A DNA stretch of 64,000 nt from Cymbomonas tetramitiformis (lineage: Eukaryota > Chlorophyta > Pyramimonadophyceae > Pyramimonadales > Pyramimonadaceae). The translations under genes were made by a program, and so were the position numbers. Shown here piece by piece: positions 43,401 through 55,252 of this stretch. Position 1 is the first letter of the stretch. Each line of letters opens with the position of its first letter. The notes below the pieces were generated by a model. It saw only the letters and a list, made by a program, of their open reading frames with translations. It searched no databases and was not told where the DNA came from. The stretch spans positions 1 through 64,000 of the forward strand of contig LGRX02024549.1 of the NCBI GenBank assembly GCA_001247695.2, given 5' to 3'.

Positions 43401-46370
43401 AGATGCGCCTTCATAGGGTCAGCTTTGGGGCCGAGATGCGCCCTTCATAGGGGTCAGCTTTGGGGGCCGAGATGCGCCCTTCATAGGGGTCAGCTTTGGG
43501 GGCGGAGATGCGCCCTTCATAGGGGTCAGCTTTGGGCTCGGAGATTGGAGAATCTCTAGAAGGGAGTTGTGGTGCTGGAGCCACCCCAAAGCTCAAGGGA
43601 CTCTCTTGCGGCGGCGCGGCGTGCAGATGACTGGGCCGGAGAAGATGGTGAAAGACTACCCGGAGCATCTGGTGGCGATTGTGGCAGGGCTCTGTGCGGG
43701 GCTGCACTCCCCGGAGGCCTACGTAGCGGAGAGCGCGTGTGCGGCAGTGTCGTTGGTGGTCGAGCGCGGCGAGGGCCGCACCTGGATGTTCGAGCGTCAG
43801 CCCCGCATGGACATCGAGAAGCTGCTGCAGGGAATGGCGCAGCTGCTGCAGCACACCGACTCCGGCGCCGCAGGCCTTGCTGCGGATGCCCTAAGCGCCT
43901 TTCTTACAGGGCCTACGGGGGAGGCCTTTCTTAATAAGTGCGGCCCTACTGCCCCTACCCTGACTCCCGCCAGTTTGGACTCCAGCTTTCCGCCCTTGGC
44001 CCGGGCCCTGGCGATTCTGAGGCACCCTGCAACTCCGGCTGGTTCGCCTCGAGCTCACGCATAGTGCGCTCGATTCTGACCGCCTGCCAACTTTATGCTG
44101 CACTGCTGGAGTCCAAACTGTAGCACATCCCTTGCCCCTCCAGCCCCTCGACTCCCCCTCAAAGTATGCAGCCCGTTGGTCTTTAGCAAGCCGGTCCCCA
44201 CCCCATACTAGCAGCACAGTGAGAGCCTCCCAGCCGGCCCCCACCCCATACTAGCAGCACAGTGAGAGCCTCCCAGCCGGCCCCCACCCCATACTAGCAG
44301 CACAGTGAGAGCCTCCCAGCCGGCCCCCACCCCATACTAGCAGCACAGTGAAAGCCTCCCAGCCGCCCCCCACCTCACTATACTATACACACATACTGAA
44401 CGATGTGCCAACGGCTCCTCAAACTGTAGGTGGCTCGCTAGCAGCGTGGGACCCCAAGCACACGGCTCAAGTTGCGAGAGGATGGAGGTGGCTGGTCGGT
44501 AGCAAGGGGCTCCCCAGCTCGAAGGGTCGGGCACCGAGAGATCGAGCAGATCTTAGCGGCCCGCGAGTTATGTTTGGCCATGCAGAACTTTTGAGCTGGC
44601 TTTCGGGGTGACTGCTGGAAAGCTTCAAGTTTAACATTTGCAGCGTTCCCTTCGCCCGCTTGAGCTATGCTCCTCCCTACTGTTAGGATGACACGCTCCT
44701 CTGAGTCTCCGGGAGGGCGTTTGGTGCGCGTTGGCAGGTTTCTGCAGGGGGGCCTACCGAGAGACCCACGTCCGCCGAACGTGAATCCGCAGGGGCTTAT
44801 GGGGTTCATGTTTGGAAGTAGGCAGGACCCAGGGCCTGGGGACTTCGATTCTGACCCAACGGCGCTCTTTACGGCGCTCGTCAACAATGCGGTGTGTGTG
44901 GTCTCTCCTCCTTGTCCCGTCCTTGCCCTGGCCTCCATGCCCACCAGACCTCAAGAGAGGTCGAACAAGAGCGCGCCATGTCCCACATCAGGGGCTGCAC
45001 TGCACCCTGCGGGGACCCCCCTGTGCGCCACAAGCAGGGAGCACGCGCCGGGCACATGGCGCGCTGGACAGAAGGCCGGATGTGTCCAGTTGCCTAAGGT
45101 GGGCGGCCCCCTCGAGACTGGAATTGACGGGGGCTTGGAGGTGGTGGTGGGGGAGGTGTTGGCGGCGGAACGGTGGGGGGCGCCGCAGTACCACGTGCTC
45201 GACTCCCTGTTGCTGGGGCTTGCAGCTGTCCTGCGCCGCCCCGCCGACAAGCTGGCGGCGACGAACGCCGCGGAGGTGCTGTGCTGCGTCTGCGCGGTGG
45301 AGTGCGCGTGGATCCGCCTGATGGGCCAGCCCTTCGAGCTGATCAACGCGCTCCTCGTCGGCCTCGTGGCTCTCTCTCGCTGCGGGGAGCGCGCCGCCGC
45401 CCGTAATGCCGCCGTCGTGCTGCACTGCTTTACTCTCGACAAGGTTTCGCCCCTCCTTTGCCCCTCTGCCCCCTTGCTGGATGGAGGACTGCACAGCGGC
45501 GCTGATCGGGGGCGCGGGAGAGCCTGCGGAGGGCGGAGAGCGCGCAGCACGCACATGCCATCGTGTGCCGCGCAAGGTCGAAGTGCTCAAGCCGGTTTGA
45601 GGGCGGAGTTGTCTGTGCGTGCGGCATCCTGCGGAGGCGCCCGCTCCATGCTGTGCTTACGCGTGGAACATGCGGCGCGGGCTGCGGGGCTCGGGGCTCT
45701 GCAGGACGGACTGCAGATCCTGCAGGAGCAGGACCGCACGCAGGCGAAGACTATGCTGCTCGGCCTCCAAGTGCGCCGCCCACACCGCTCCAACTTCTAG
45801 GCTTCCATTGCCAGAGCTCCGGACTCGTGTCTTAGGGTGGACACGTATTGTGACTCATCCGTGAGCAGAGGAGGCCGCTGGAATGGGTGCTGCGAGGCGG
45901 GGGATTGGACTGCTGGGGAAGCGAGAATTGGAGCTATCGCGGGGAGTTGCTGGAGAAGAAGTAGCGGGATCGATCGCACAAACAAGGATCTCGGCGGCGG
46001 CGAGTGATTAGACCGGGAGGGGGGGGGTCCCTAGGTGATACAATACATGGAGTTGACATAGGAGACTGATGTGGGCGAGCTGCTGAGGCAGCCAGTGATG
46101 GGATGGAGGAATGCATTCTGCTGGAGGGGCCAGTTTGGGAGTGCCCAGGGTGTGTGTGGGGGGGATGCGTTGCTTGAGGAGCCAGTGAAGAGATCAGTCA
46201 CTTTGCATTGCTGGGGGAGTGGACACATTGCACAGGAGATGCAACGGTCCGGGGACACCACGACGGCCGACCTGGCCACTGGCGCGCTTTCCAACCTGGC
46301 ACAGCTCGAGAGCTGGCGCGCCCGTATGCAGATGCTGGACATGATTAACACTTTCACCATGAAAGGCTGA
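37471..46370 (+). CDS. ARM/HEAT-like helical-repeat protein, about 12 exons
   Basis: Exons with good GT-AG sites: 37471-37821, 38421-38624, 40260-40406, 40840-40923, about 41167-41357, 41714-41826, 43046-43142, 43627-43937, 44748-44891, 45099-45443, about 45600-45770, 46236-46370. Most junctions are phase 0 and keep frame; 41826/43046 splits an Arg codon correctly. The joins into 41167, 44748 and 45600 are unresolved. The first exon is Ser/Gly/Pro-rich (disordered), the rest about 650 residues of short helix pairs typical of armadillo/HEAT repeats (LHNKDAGIAANAVVATYRIM, ADLATGALSNLAQLESWRA). Such proteins are binding scaffolds; I do not recognise a specific family. No methionine-rich or enzymatic motif. 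Likely a genuine host gene. Confidence 0.65.
38930..40190. repeat. Minisatellite in intron 2, about 38-44 bp unit
   Basis: Roughly 30 variable copies of GGCGGCTGAGGAGTGGCCCT with GGAGGGGCTTTCCTAA. Copies vary in length by small indels, more uniform toward the right end. Confidence 0.95.
40459..40569. repeat. Three 37-bp repeats in intron 3
   Basis: CTCCAGCACCTCTTGTCCTT plus CCCTGACATGCATGACG, three times, the last with two changes. Confidence 0.9.
41985..42245. repeat. Minisatellite in intron 6, about 40-bp unit
   Basis: About six to seven copies of CAGTGATCACACCTCTAGGA with AGACCCTTCATGCGCCGCCTGTCG. Degenerate related words continue on both sides (CTTCATACGCCACCTGTCGC). Confidence 0.9.
43225..43545. 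repeat. Minisatellite in intron 7, about 36-bp unit
   Basis: About nine copies of CATAGGGGTCAGCTTTGGGG with GCCGAGATGCGCCCTT. Confidence 0.9.
44185..44375. repeat. Minisatellite in intron 8, about 41-bp unit
   Basis: Four to five copies of CCCCATACTAGCAGCACAGT with GAGAGCCTCCCAGCCGGCCCCCA, nearly identical. Confidence 0.9.
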
Positions 46371-47787
46371 TCCGACGGGACAGATGAGCAGCTCACATTG
46401 GGGCAACACAAGAACGAACTAAGCGCACCAGAGAATGTATCAGCAGAGGGTTAAAAATGGCGCGAGGCAGCTCGGGTTCTAGTGTTGTTGGTTCGGAGCC
46501 AAAAGAGTAGCCAGTCTATGTGCCCCCATTCACTTGCAGCGAGAAGCATCCCAAGCGAGAATGGTGCATGCACATCGTACCAAGTGGCATGCTAGGACCG
46601 ACGATGGAGCAGCGGTTTCACCTTTGGGTGACAAGGAGCCGTTCATTTGTTGCATTCCATAAAGAGCATAATTTGCCATAGATTTTGCAGATTTCCATAT
46701 TCATCGGAACAGAAACGGGCCACGACTCGATCATTCTTAATTGCATGGTCACCTAGAATTATGCATAGAGTGATTGTGCATCAATGGAGGGACAGGTCCT
46801 ACCTAGCACATGACCCGTCGGGTAAAATGCCAAGTGTGGGCAGACACAAGCTTTTTTATCTACAAACACATATGTTGGCAGAAACTGAATGAAAACACTT
46901 CCCAGCAATAACTCGGAACACAATATTTCAGTATTCATGACTGATGTATATATTGCTGTTTGCCTGACATAACCTGAGGACATGATTAGTAAACGTGATG
47001 TCGAGTTCTCGCGTTGCGTACCAAGTGTATCCGGGGAGAGATGCTGCACTCCAAAATAAGGCAGTCATTTGGTTATTGATCGCTCAATGCTCAGTGCGAC
47101 TTCAACGACAAGATGTGCGCAGTGGCCGTTGTTGCAGGTACACGTGCATCCAAGTATGACGCACAAACATGACGGGCGAGGTAGTTTGTCCACAGATACG
47201 TCATGAGTTGCATGCCAACGGCAGGTATTGGAATCTCATCCTGCTGACACCTCGGGATATCATATCTGCGGGATTCATTAAGCTAACTCGTATAGTGACT
47301 TAGGTGTTAACTTTGGTGCTATCTAACAAAGGAAGTGCTTGCAAGAGCCGATCGGGCCCTTTAGAAAAATAATGCATCCGTGTTACCAAGTTAAACGGAG
47401 GCTGCGGTGTTTTATTCTAGCTTATCAGCAATGTTTTTCAAAATTTGGGAATATCGACGTTCCGACGACGTATAAAAGAGCTATTTCTAAACGAAAAAGT
47501 CGCGGTGGGACCGTCACAAAGCCGTTCCCGGAATGCGCCCACGCAAGTCCTCTGGAATGTACTCGAAGGACCTGTGAAAAAAACGCTATGTATACAACTG
47601 AGTAGAAGATATTCTTGCCCTTAAAGCCATCGACGTAAACATGTTACTGACATATGTTAACAGGTATCAGAAACTGTATTGCACGGTTCACATCTCACAA
47701 TTGAAATGCCAAAGGCACAGCAAACAAGCAAACTCATTCAAATGCCAAAACGACTACCTAGAAAAACATCATTCAAATTCCCAGCTT
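46371..47787. other. Intergenic, nothing recognised
   Basis: 1.4 kb downstream of the ARM-repeat gene. The first part may be 3' untranslated sequence. Only short frames on both strands, without motifs. Composition shifts from GC-rich to AT-rich near 46650. Confidence 0.4.
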
Positions 47788-48291
47788 TCACCCATGTTGA
47801 TAATCATGACTAGCCCTGCAAGCAATTCCGTAGACCTGCGAGCCGTGCAAGGCAACCACTATCCGCTGCAACCAATAGGTCGAAACGCTCCGCGTCGTGT
47901 TCCATGTTACATCCTCCTCGTCCTGAAACAATCGGTATAACCGGCGCTGTACACAACTGTCGAAGAACTTCCGCGCCGATTTCCCCAAACCTCCAAAAGA
48001 CTCCGTCGCAAAAGGCACAAGCGTGTGAGGCTAGATTGGTCCGTGCAATGCCCTCTTGGATCGCTCATGTACTGCCGCAGCCCGCAGCGGCTTCCGAGCA
48101 GCCCGGTCTACATACGAGGCACAACAAGGGAATGCAAGGCTCGCGTCAATCACGATATGTCTGCCTCGTCCATCATCATGGTTGAGCACTGTGATGTCGG
48201 GCTTCCAATCAGGCGAATACCCATGATGATTGCGATCCTCCACGATGACAAAGGCTGGATCAAAGACTTGCTTCAGCATAGATGCCAACAC
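47788..48291 (-). pseudogene. Retroelement C-terminus with PD-(D/E)XK-like nuclease motif
   Basis: One minus-strand frame with a single internal TAG near 48033. It has KPDITVLN ... GRHIVIDAS, a pattern like the PD...(D/E)xK core (the K position reads S), and later PFATESFGGLGKSARKFF, like the 'PFvvExxGalGxxaxxll' end of reverse-transcriptase ORFs that carry a C-terminal restriction-like endonuclease domain in algae and fungi. The RT itself is absent; upstream sequence is replaced at about 48300-48390 by the LINE on the other strand. A fragment only. Confidence 0.5.
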
Positions 48292-48395
48292 ATTACGAGC
48301 GGCATGATGTGCCGTGATAGTTACTATTTATACTATACCTGGAACCTCTCCTCAGATGGTTAGAGGTAGGGGACCATGGGTACCAGCACAGGTAT

Positions 48396-49562
48396 GTGAC
48401 TGACAGGGAGCTCAGAGGGGAACTGAGAACCTCCTCGGGGGCGTTCGTGGACGACCTAATTATACTAACAAAACTAATGACAGGAATGGAACAACAGCTA
48501 AAGAAACTCTCGGCATTTGGAGACTGGAGTGGACTCCGGATAAACGAGGACAAAACAAAGATAACAGGGGTAGAACATGGCAACAGAAATGTAAAAGAAA
48601 GTAGGCACCAAGGGGTGAAATGCGGAAGCCGGACACTAAAAGTTCTTAAAGCTGGAGACACCTACAAATACCTAGGGGTCCTCCTCAACATGCTGGGGAC
48701 ATGGAAAGAGGAAAAAAGAAAGTCACTACAGGAACTCAAACGAAGAATAGAGGCATTACTGACCATCCCCCTCACGCAAAGGCAAAAAGAGTACTCCTTA
48801 AAGTCGGCCATATTAGGTAAATTCAAATACGGACTCCACCTCGGGATATACACAAAGGGTGAGATACAGCAGGCTGAGAACCAGCTGGGAGCTGCGATGA
48901 AAAGAATATATGGGCTCCCGGTGAATGGCACACCCAATGAACTGAACACGGAGGAAAAAGAGGAATATGGACTGGGACTACAGTCCTTACAGGCAATATA
49001 TGCGCAAGAAGTTTACACGGGGCTGGCAGGGGCAGTTCAGAGTGAGGAAGACAAAGGGGTCCAGATGGGATATGGCAAAAGGGAGAGAAACCTGCAAACC
49101 AGACAAAGAATGTCACAAGTCAGCAGGTCCACAGCCGGACTATTGGAAAAACACTTCGAAGAAAGAGGCCACAGCAGCAACAGGAGCAAGTTAAAAATGG
49201 GACTGCAGACACAAACGAACACTCTGAGGAAGATGAACGCTTTGAATGAGTACGGAATACACGTAAAAGGAGTGGGGAGTCACATGCGGGAACTGGCTAA
49301 GGAAACACTACCTATAATGAGACAGCTAGGAAAAGCCAAAAGAGTGTACACAAATGCGGAAATGGAGGGCACCACCAGAACAACCAAGCACCTCAAGAGA
49401 ATGGACACGGAATACAGGGACCCACAGTCGCAGCCCACAACGACAGGCTCTGAAAAGTTGGGGACGGTAAAATGTATTACAGGAAACGAAAACTCAGCAA
49501 GCTACCAAGCAAATAAACTTTACCAAGCTACTCACGCTATTCAAAAACTACCCGGACCTTAA
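48396..49562 (+). pseudogene. LINE 2, reverse transcriptase C-terminal half
   Basis: The frame starts in the RT palm: AFVDDLIILTKLMTG is the catalytic box (FVDD for YADD), then GLRINEDKTKITG and YKYLGVLLNMLG, typical of LINE RT blocks after the active site, and the thumb. The N-terminal RT blocks are missing, so the copy is 5'-truncated at about 48390. A frame change near 49560 leads into the next block. Confidence 0.7.
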
Positions 49563-51870
49563 GGACCTAACCACAGCAGACGGGAAAAGTGCGATACCAA
49601 TAGAAACACTGAAAGCAACGGGCGGAAGGAAACACGACAACAAGACGGCAACAAAGATAGCCCAGGGCATGCTGCACTTATACCCCTACATTTGCGAAGC
49701 ACAGCCCAACGACATTAAGAAACCAGGGGACCACTGGGACCATGTGTGGAACAGAAGGCTAAAACCAGAATACATACAGGAACGGAAAACAGGAGAGCTA
49801 GAAAAGTACACCAAAAGTACGGCGAGTATGGAAAACATAAGAAATTGGCCGGCACAAACAAAGGCGCTACATGAGGCTGGAAACAACCTGAAGGACAGAC
49901 TGCAGCTACTGTCCATGTACCCGCTGGCTAACCAAACGAAACACTTCGAACAGGCAGAAGTGGAGTGGACGGAACAGGAAAAGGAAGTCCTGGGCATAGA
50001 AACTGAGGACCAAGAAGAGGAGGAAGACGACATAATGACTACAAGAAACCCACGGGGAAGAGCAAAGAGAAAGTCAACGCAACAAGACAGAGGTCAATGG
50101 GCAAAACAAGAAGACCCAATGGAGACGCTAGGACAAGAGGGAACCTACACGCCCACTAGGGTACTGACAAGCAGACAGTACCTGCAAAACTACACTGATG
50201 TGACCTCGAAAGTACCACAGTACGAAATACTGTGGACCAATGGCGAAGGAAACGAACAAACCACGTGGAGCACAGAAGAAACAGTAAGAACACACCTGCT
50301 TAAGCACAACTCCTCCTCGGACCAAGGATGGGAGGACCTTGTGGAAGAATGGGAAAATGACAAAAGAGACAAAAGGGCCAAATAACGTGAGCCCGCTGAA
50401 GAAATACTGGCAGGACAACCAAGTAGCGAACAGAGGTACTGGAAACAGGTAACCCACCTGGAAGTATGCACAAGGGAAACGAACCCGGACCAGGACATTC
50501 GGCACATTACAGGCACGAAGGACAGACAACTATGCACGGAAGGTGACACCACTTACTGCTACGAGCCGGAGGGAGGCCTGATAGGCACACTGAGCACGGT
50601 GAAAGTTCGAGAATTGTACGACAGATATGCTGAAGCGGTGGGTGACAGCACGGCACAACGGCCAACAGAAAAACAACTGGCCAAAAGGCTGAAACTAAGT
50701 TTGGAACACAAAATACACGTCAATACTTTTGAGGAGGAAATTGCACAGCTGCTTATAAGGTACTCTAGTAAAGCGGAGATGAAACACAGAAAAAGGAACC
50801 TCCAAAACCACTGGACCTTTCCCCCGGAAATGATGGAGGCGGTACACACAGCCATGGGAGTCCAGACAGAAGTATTCGGCTCGCCACTCAATGTACACAA
50901 AAACACTAAAACGCACTACTCACAATACCCACGGGACTCGGTATTCGGGGCTGTGGGCTCGGCATGGGAAGAGCAATGGGAAAAGCTGGGGTCATACCAA
51001 TTCAACCCGGAATATACGGCAGGGGACCTCTACAAGGCTCTGAAAAAGGCAATTAACTCCACGAAAGCGGCTGAACCCGTCCTGGGGGTAGGGATATACC
51101 CCGCATATGCCAAAAGCCCGTATATGAAACTGCTAAACAAGCACATGGGATACAGGGTACATGAACTGCTCGAGATAAAGGAAGGGCAGCAGTTCACCTT
51201 CCTACCACCTGACCACTGGATGCAAGGGAACCTACAAAAACCCAAACAATGTAACTGGAACATGAGAATACTGGTAGTAGCGAATGCGGCAGGGTGGAGA
51301 AAATTCTGCCCGGACGCGCTCAAAACCCACGACATATTCAGCACGGCCCTTCTTAAGTGCCCGCAAAGCAAAGTTAGGACAATAGGCAGGGCATGCTACA
51401 TGCATAGGCCCCTTACGCTCAAGGACACGGACAGGCAGCCTAGGTCAATTACAGAATGGGAGAAGGACTGCGTCATAGACCCTGCGCCATGGACGAACCA
51501 TGAACTACCAGTCATGCAAGCACTACCAGGCGGGCACCTGGAAAGCCACACAGAAGAGATAATCGACCGCTGGATGGAAGACAGGAAAAGAGAAGGGGAA
51601 CACAGAGGAGGGGACAGGGGGCCGAGGCCCACAATTACGGACGTACTAAGAGCCAACACTACGTGGAGTAGGGAGGAAATAAACAGGGACGCACTCAGAA
51701 GATGGGCACTACAGTTTACGGGCCCAGACATAACAGAGGAGAACATAAACGGGGACCAGTGGCTGCAGTGGGAAAAGGGTGAAATAGAGAAAGCCGAACT
51801 ACCACCCGAGAGTCAGTGGGACAACAACGGGAAAGGATACTCAGAGCCTGACAGGCGACACAACAAAAAC
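49563..51870 (+). pseudogene. LINE 2, linker with chromo-like segment and unknown domain
   Basis: One phase from about 49560 to 51870, with a TAA at 50383. At about 50140-50310 it reads PQYEILWTNGEGNEQTTWST preceded by TPTRVLTSRQYLQNY, resembling a chromodomain (the 'YxVKWxG...xTWEPxxxL' core). From about 50940 to 51360 there is a conserved-looking block (PPDHWMQG ... CNWNMRILVVANAAG) I do not recognise. It lies between RT and RNase H of one LINE, so these are parts of its ORF2. Confidence 0.5.
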
Positions 51871-52230
51871 GATATGGTCTACACAGATGGAAGCCAAAGC
51901 AAGGAAAGTCAAAAAGGAAACCGGGGAAATCGAGGAAGTGACGGCGGCAGGAGTCTGGGACCCAAGAGGGGGACGAGCAAGGAAACACATGCAAAGATGG
52001 ACAGGACGCTGCCAAACTGTCAACAGGGCGGAGCTCATAGCCATATATATGGCACTAACACTGGACTCAAATTCAGGAGAAGAAAAAGTCAGCATATGCA
52101 CGGACAGCCTAACCTCACTCTACCAAATACAAAACATGAGAAGAAGGCCGCACACGCTGGAGAGGCATGTACACCGGGACATACTGTGGAAAATAATGAA
52201 GCAAATACAAATGCTAAATAGGGAAGGAAC
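51871..52230 (+). pseudogene. LINE 2, RNase H domain
   Basis: MVYTDGSQSK (first catalytic Asp) ends one frame. After a +1 change, GVWDPRGGRARKH, VNRAELIAIYMAL (Glu) and ICTDSLTSLYQI (Asp) follow, an RNase HI fold. The LINE sequence ends near 52290, where short inverted copies of GGGTACAT..GGGATGTACCC occur. No tail was found. Confidence 0.65.
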
Positions 52231-52299
52231 AAAGGTGGCCCTATGTCCACTACCCGGTGGTACATGGGGATGTACCCAAGAGGGTCTGGGTACATAGGG

Positions 52300-53264
52300 A
52301 TGTACCCAAGCTAAATCGACGGTATGGGGGCATAAATTTAACGGTTTGTCGTTACGAATCATCAATATAGTTAGCCAACATCATCATGAACACGGGAATA
52401 TGCCGTCACAAGCATCCTGACAGGATATATATCATGTCAGGTGCATTCAAACCCATGCAAATCGCAACTTGGCTCCCAAAAACATTTTTCTAATTGTTTT
52501 TTACCACGGTTTGTTGCGACTCGCCTTTTTCACAGTCTCGCATATCTTAGGGGGCGGGGGATTCTTCACAAAGTGGAATACTTTTTAAGGTTTGTTACAC
52601 CACAATATCTTAATTAATTTATTTTCGTCATGTTCGGCGTACCCTAGATCCCCAAGCTTAACTGCTTACTTGCCGCACGGCACGAGGTACCTTATCGGGT
52701 ATGGGGACGAGTCGACGCGAGCGGTTGAAGGTGACCTGTGATATCGATTATTATGACAAAAAATATTTGCCAGCTCATTCTTTGGCAATCGTATTTGCGA
52801 TAACATGCATTGCACAGATAAATATGCCTTCGTTCAATAGATCGATGGGTGGGAGTCATCACACATGTCCGCGCGCATTTTTTCGAGGCGAAATCTAAAA
52901 TCTGACACTGTTTTATGATGAGAAGTCTTGATGATGAAGTATGATAACTTGTGAGGTATGGGACCGACCCATGATAAAATAAGTGCTTTGAAGGGTCTAT
53001 GTTAAGGCCCTAATGAAACATCGACCAAATATGCAATTTTCATGTGCCTTACCATGCATACAAATCGATGTACCCAAGCGAGGTACCCAAGAATTTAGAA
53101 CTTGAGAATTTCGTCTTTTCTGGAAAATCACCTAGGCAACCGCCCCCCAAAACCCATGTCTATGACACGAATACCGCCAATCATATGGTTCATACCCAAG
53201 ATTGGTGTGTTATTGACAACCTAAAACCTTCACCGCCTCCTCGGAGTGCGTAGAGCTTTTACCC
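52300..53264. other. Intergenic, nothing recognised
   Basis: AT-rich, only short frames; I see no gene, RNA or repeat of note. Confidence 0.4.
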
Positions 53265-53585
53265 AGATCTCCAACTGCTGCCCGGTCGTGCCAGGTCCGG
53301 AGCCAATGCTCTCGTGAAATGGATTATACAGATTTCCACCTGTTGCCTGGTCGCACCGAGGCTAGAGCCACTGCTCGGTTGGATAGATTATCCAGGTTCT
53401 CACCTGCCGCCTGGTCATACCGAGGCTTAGAGCCACTGCTCAAATGGATTATACAGATTTCCACCTGTTGCCTGGCTGTGCCGAGGCTAGAGCCACTGCT
53501 CTCTCGGATGGATTACCCAGGTTCTCACCTGCCGCCTGGTCTCGCCAAGGCTGGAGCCACCGCTCTTCCCGAAGCTCCCTGCAAC
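53265..53585. repeat. Minisatellite, about 62-bp unit
   Basis: About five copies with CACCTG(C/T)(C/T)GCCTGGTC and GAGGCTAGAGCCACTGCTC. Every second copy is more alike, suggesting a dimeric repeat. Confidence 0.85.
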
Positions 53586-53589
53586 GCTC

Positions 53590-54450
53590 TTAATCGCTAA
53601 GACCACTCGCGTCGGATTCCCATCCACCCTCAGGTATGATCGTCACTTCAGCTCGTACTCCCGCTAACGCTATCGGTTCCGGCTCAAACTCGGGCAGGTC
53701 ACTCTCAACAACAGCTGACGGGACTAAAACGCTCATCTCGCTCAGATCCTCCCTGACAAGCAGTTCAGACAGGAATGCATGCACCTCTTCATGTAGGGTC
53801 AGGTTGTGGAAAAGCTGTTTTAACAATGCCGACGGAATCCCATACAAATTCTCTCGCGCTCCCATGCCCTTCGCAAACACACCTCCGGCCCTCATCGCGC
53901 GCCCTCCTTGCGCTACCTTCTCGTGCCTACCGTTCTGCCGGAAGTACTCGCAAGGCGTGTCGGAATCACACACTCGCAGGGGTGTGCGCAACGGAACGTT
54001 GGTCCAGATGTGCGTGGGCTTCCTGCATGCGGTCCCGTATTTACAGTACGTGACGAGGTGCGGAGCTGGTAGATTGCTCATGCATCGACGCGTGTGCAAA
54101 CCGTGGGGCTCTCTTCCCTTCGGGTTCTCAATGAAGTATGCTTCGGGCCTCAAGTACCGGATGATTTCCAATGTCCTACGAACTCGCCTGTCCGCAGCGC
54201 GCAAATCTCGGATGCCTACCGTCTTCGCCTGGCTGTACTCTGTGCAAGGTGGGCTAGCCCAGACTACGTCAAAGTGTCCTGGTCTGAACTGTCGGTAGTC
54301 CCATCGCATGATATCCTCGCAATGTGTGGGGCCCCACTTGGGCTGAATGTCTACGGCAACTACTTCGCTGTTGGGAAATTGCTTAGTGAACTGCCTCTCG
54401 ACTGACCCGGTCCCACAAAACAATACGAGAATCTTGACTGGCCGACTGGC
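53590..54450 (-). CDS. C5-cytosine DNA methyltransferase in element F
   Basis: The frame reads KILVLFCGTGSVERQF (motif I, S-adenosylmethionine binding), VVAVDIQP (motif II), then VVWASPPCTEYS with the catalytic Pro-Pro-Cys (motif IV), YFIENPKG (motif VI, ENP for ENV) and CRKPTHIWTN (motif VIII-like). This is a compact catalytic domain of about 200 residues followed by an unrelated tail, ending SGLSD. It should transfer a methyl group to cytosine C5 in DNA. It begins in a frame overlapping the end of the chromodomain frame, so it may be made by frameshifting or as a separate protein. Cytosine methyltransferases are known in retrotransposons of some dinoflagellates and a charophyte alga. Confidence 0.8.
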   Translation of the reverse strand, partial: ASRPVKILVLFCGTGSVERQFTKQFPNSEVVAVDIQPKWGPTHCEDIMRWDYRQFRPGHFDVVWASPPCTEYSQAKTVGIRDLRAADRRVRRTLEIIRYLRPEAYFIENPKGREPHGLHTRRCMSNLPAPHLVTYCKYGTACRKPTHIWTNVPLRTPLRVCDSDTPCEYFRQNGRHEKVAQGGRAMRAGGVFAKGMGARENLYGIPSALLKQLFHNLTLHEEVHAFLSELLVREDLSEMSVLVPSAVVESDLPEFEPEPIALAGVRAEVTIIPEGGWESDASGLSD

Positions 54451-55241
54451 TCCTTCTCAAGTGCTGCGGCTCCGTTGACTGGCGGCAGGGTGCTCTGAGC
54501 AGATACTCTCGCGAAAGTTCCTACTTCCTCATCAAACCTCTCCTCTGGCACCCATGGCATTGCTCCGTCTACCTTGAGCTCCTCCGAGAGCGTAGTCCAT
54601 ACCGCTCCTGCGGATTCGTCGCGCCTCTTGCGGACCCTAAGCTTCTCTCGCTCCACTCTCTTAGCCTCGATTCTCTCAAACTCCAACAACGCCCGGTTGG
54701 GAACGCCGGGCCTGCCGGCTCCGTCCCACTCCAGATCCTCTCGGGTCTTCCACTCGTTCTCGCTGCGGGGCATTCCGGTCCACTTGACCAGGTACTCCGT
54801 CCACCTCTTACCCTGACGCTGGCGCGTACGCGAACGCTCCACCCTCTCGACGTGGGTTACCTTGCGCCCGCTGACGTCCAACGGAGGAGGGGGAATCTCC
54901 TTAGCTCTCTCAACAAAGCGGCTGCTCGACTCTACCGGCGAAAGCCGGTCCACGGTAAACACATCGTGCACTTTCCACTGCTTAGGCGTCCGCAACCTAT
55001 AGGCCGACGGTGCGCCTCTATCGCTCGCGGGAAGGGCCATCTGCCTGTCGCTGTGAAAGACTTCCAGCACCCGAAGGGGCCCGAGGCGCTTCTTAAGCAA
55101 TTTTTTGTGCAACCCGCGGTCGCCCGGCTGGGTGAGGTACGTGGCGTCCACCCAAACCTCATCGCCTACCGCGTAACTCCTGGACCTGTGACGCGCGTCG
55201 TACTGGGCGATCTGCTGCTGCTGAGCTAAGAGCAGCAGGGT
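54360..55241 (-). CDS. Element F post-integrase module and chromodomain
   Basis: AQYDARHRSRSYAVGDEVWV and KKLLKKRLGPLRVLEV are the usual integrase C-terminal (GPY/F-type) module. WKVHDVFTVDRLSP follows, then the chromodomain TEYLVKWTGMPRSENEWKTR with its aromatic residues. Chromodomains in these elements direct integration to marked chromatin. The frame reads on to 54360 with a basic tail. It is cut off from the integrase by the 250-bp insertion at 55253-55502 and a one-base frame difference. Confidence 0.75.
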   Translation of the reverse strand, partial: TLLLLAQQQQIAQYDARHRSRSYAVGDEVWVDATYLTQPGDRGLHKKLLKKRLGPLRVLEVFHSDRQMALPASDRGAPSAYRLRTPKQWKVHDVFTVDRLSPVESSSRFVERAKEIPPPPLDVSGRKVTHVERVERSRTRQRQGKRWTEYLVKWTGMPRSENEWKTREDLEWDGAGRPGVPNRALLEFERIEAKRVEREKLRVRKRRDESAGAVWTTLSEELKVDGAMPWVPEERFDEEVGTFARVSAQSTLPPVNGAAALEKEPVGQSRFSYCFVGPGQSRGSSLSNFPTAK

Positions 55242-55252
55242 AGATATCTTCC

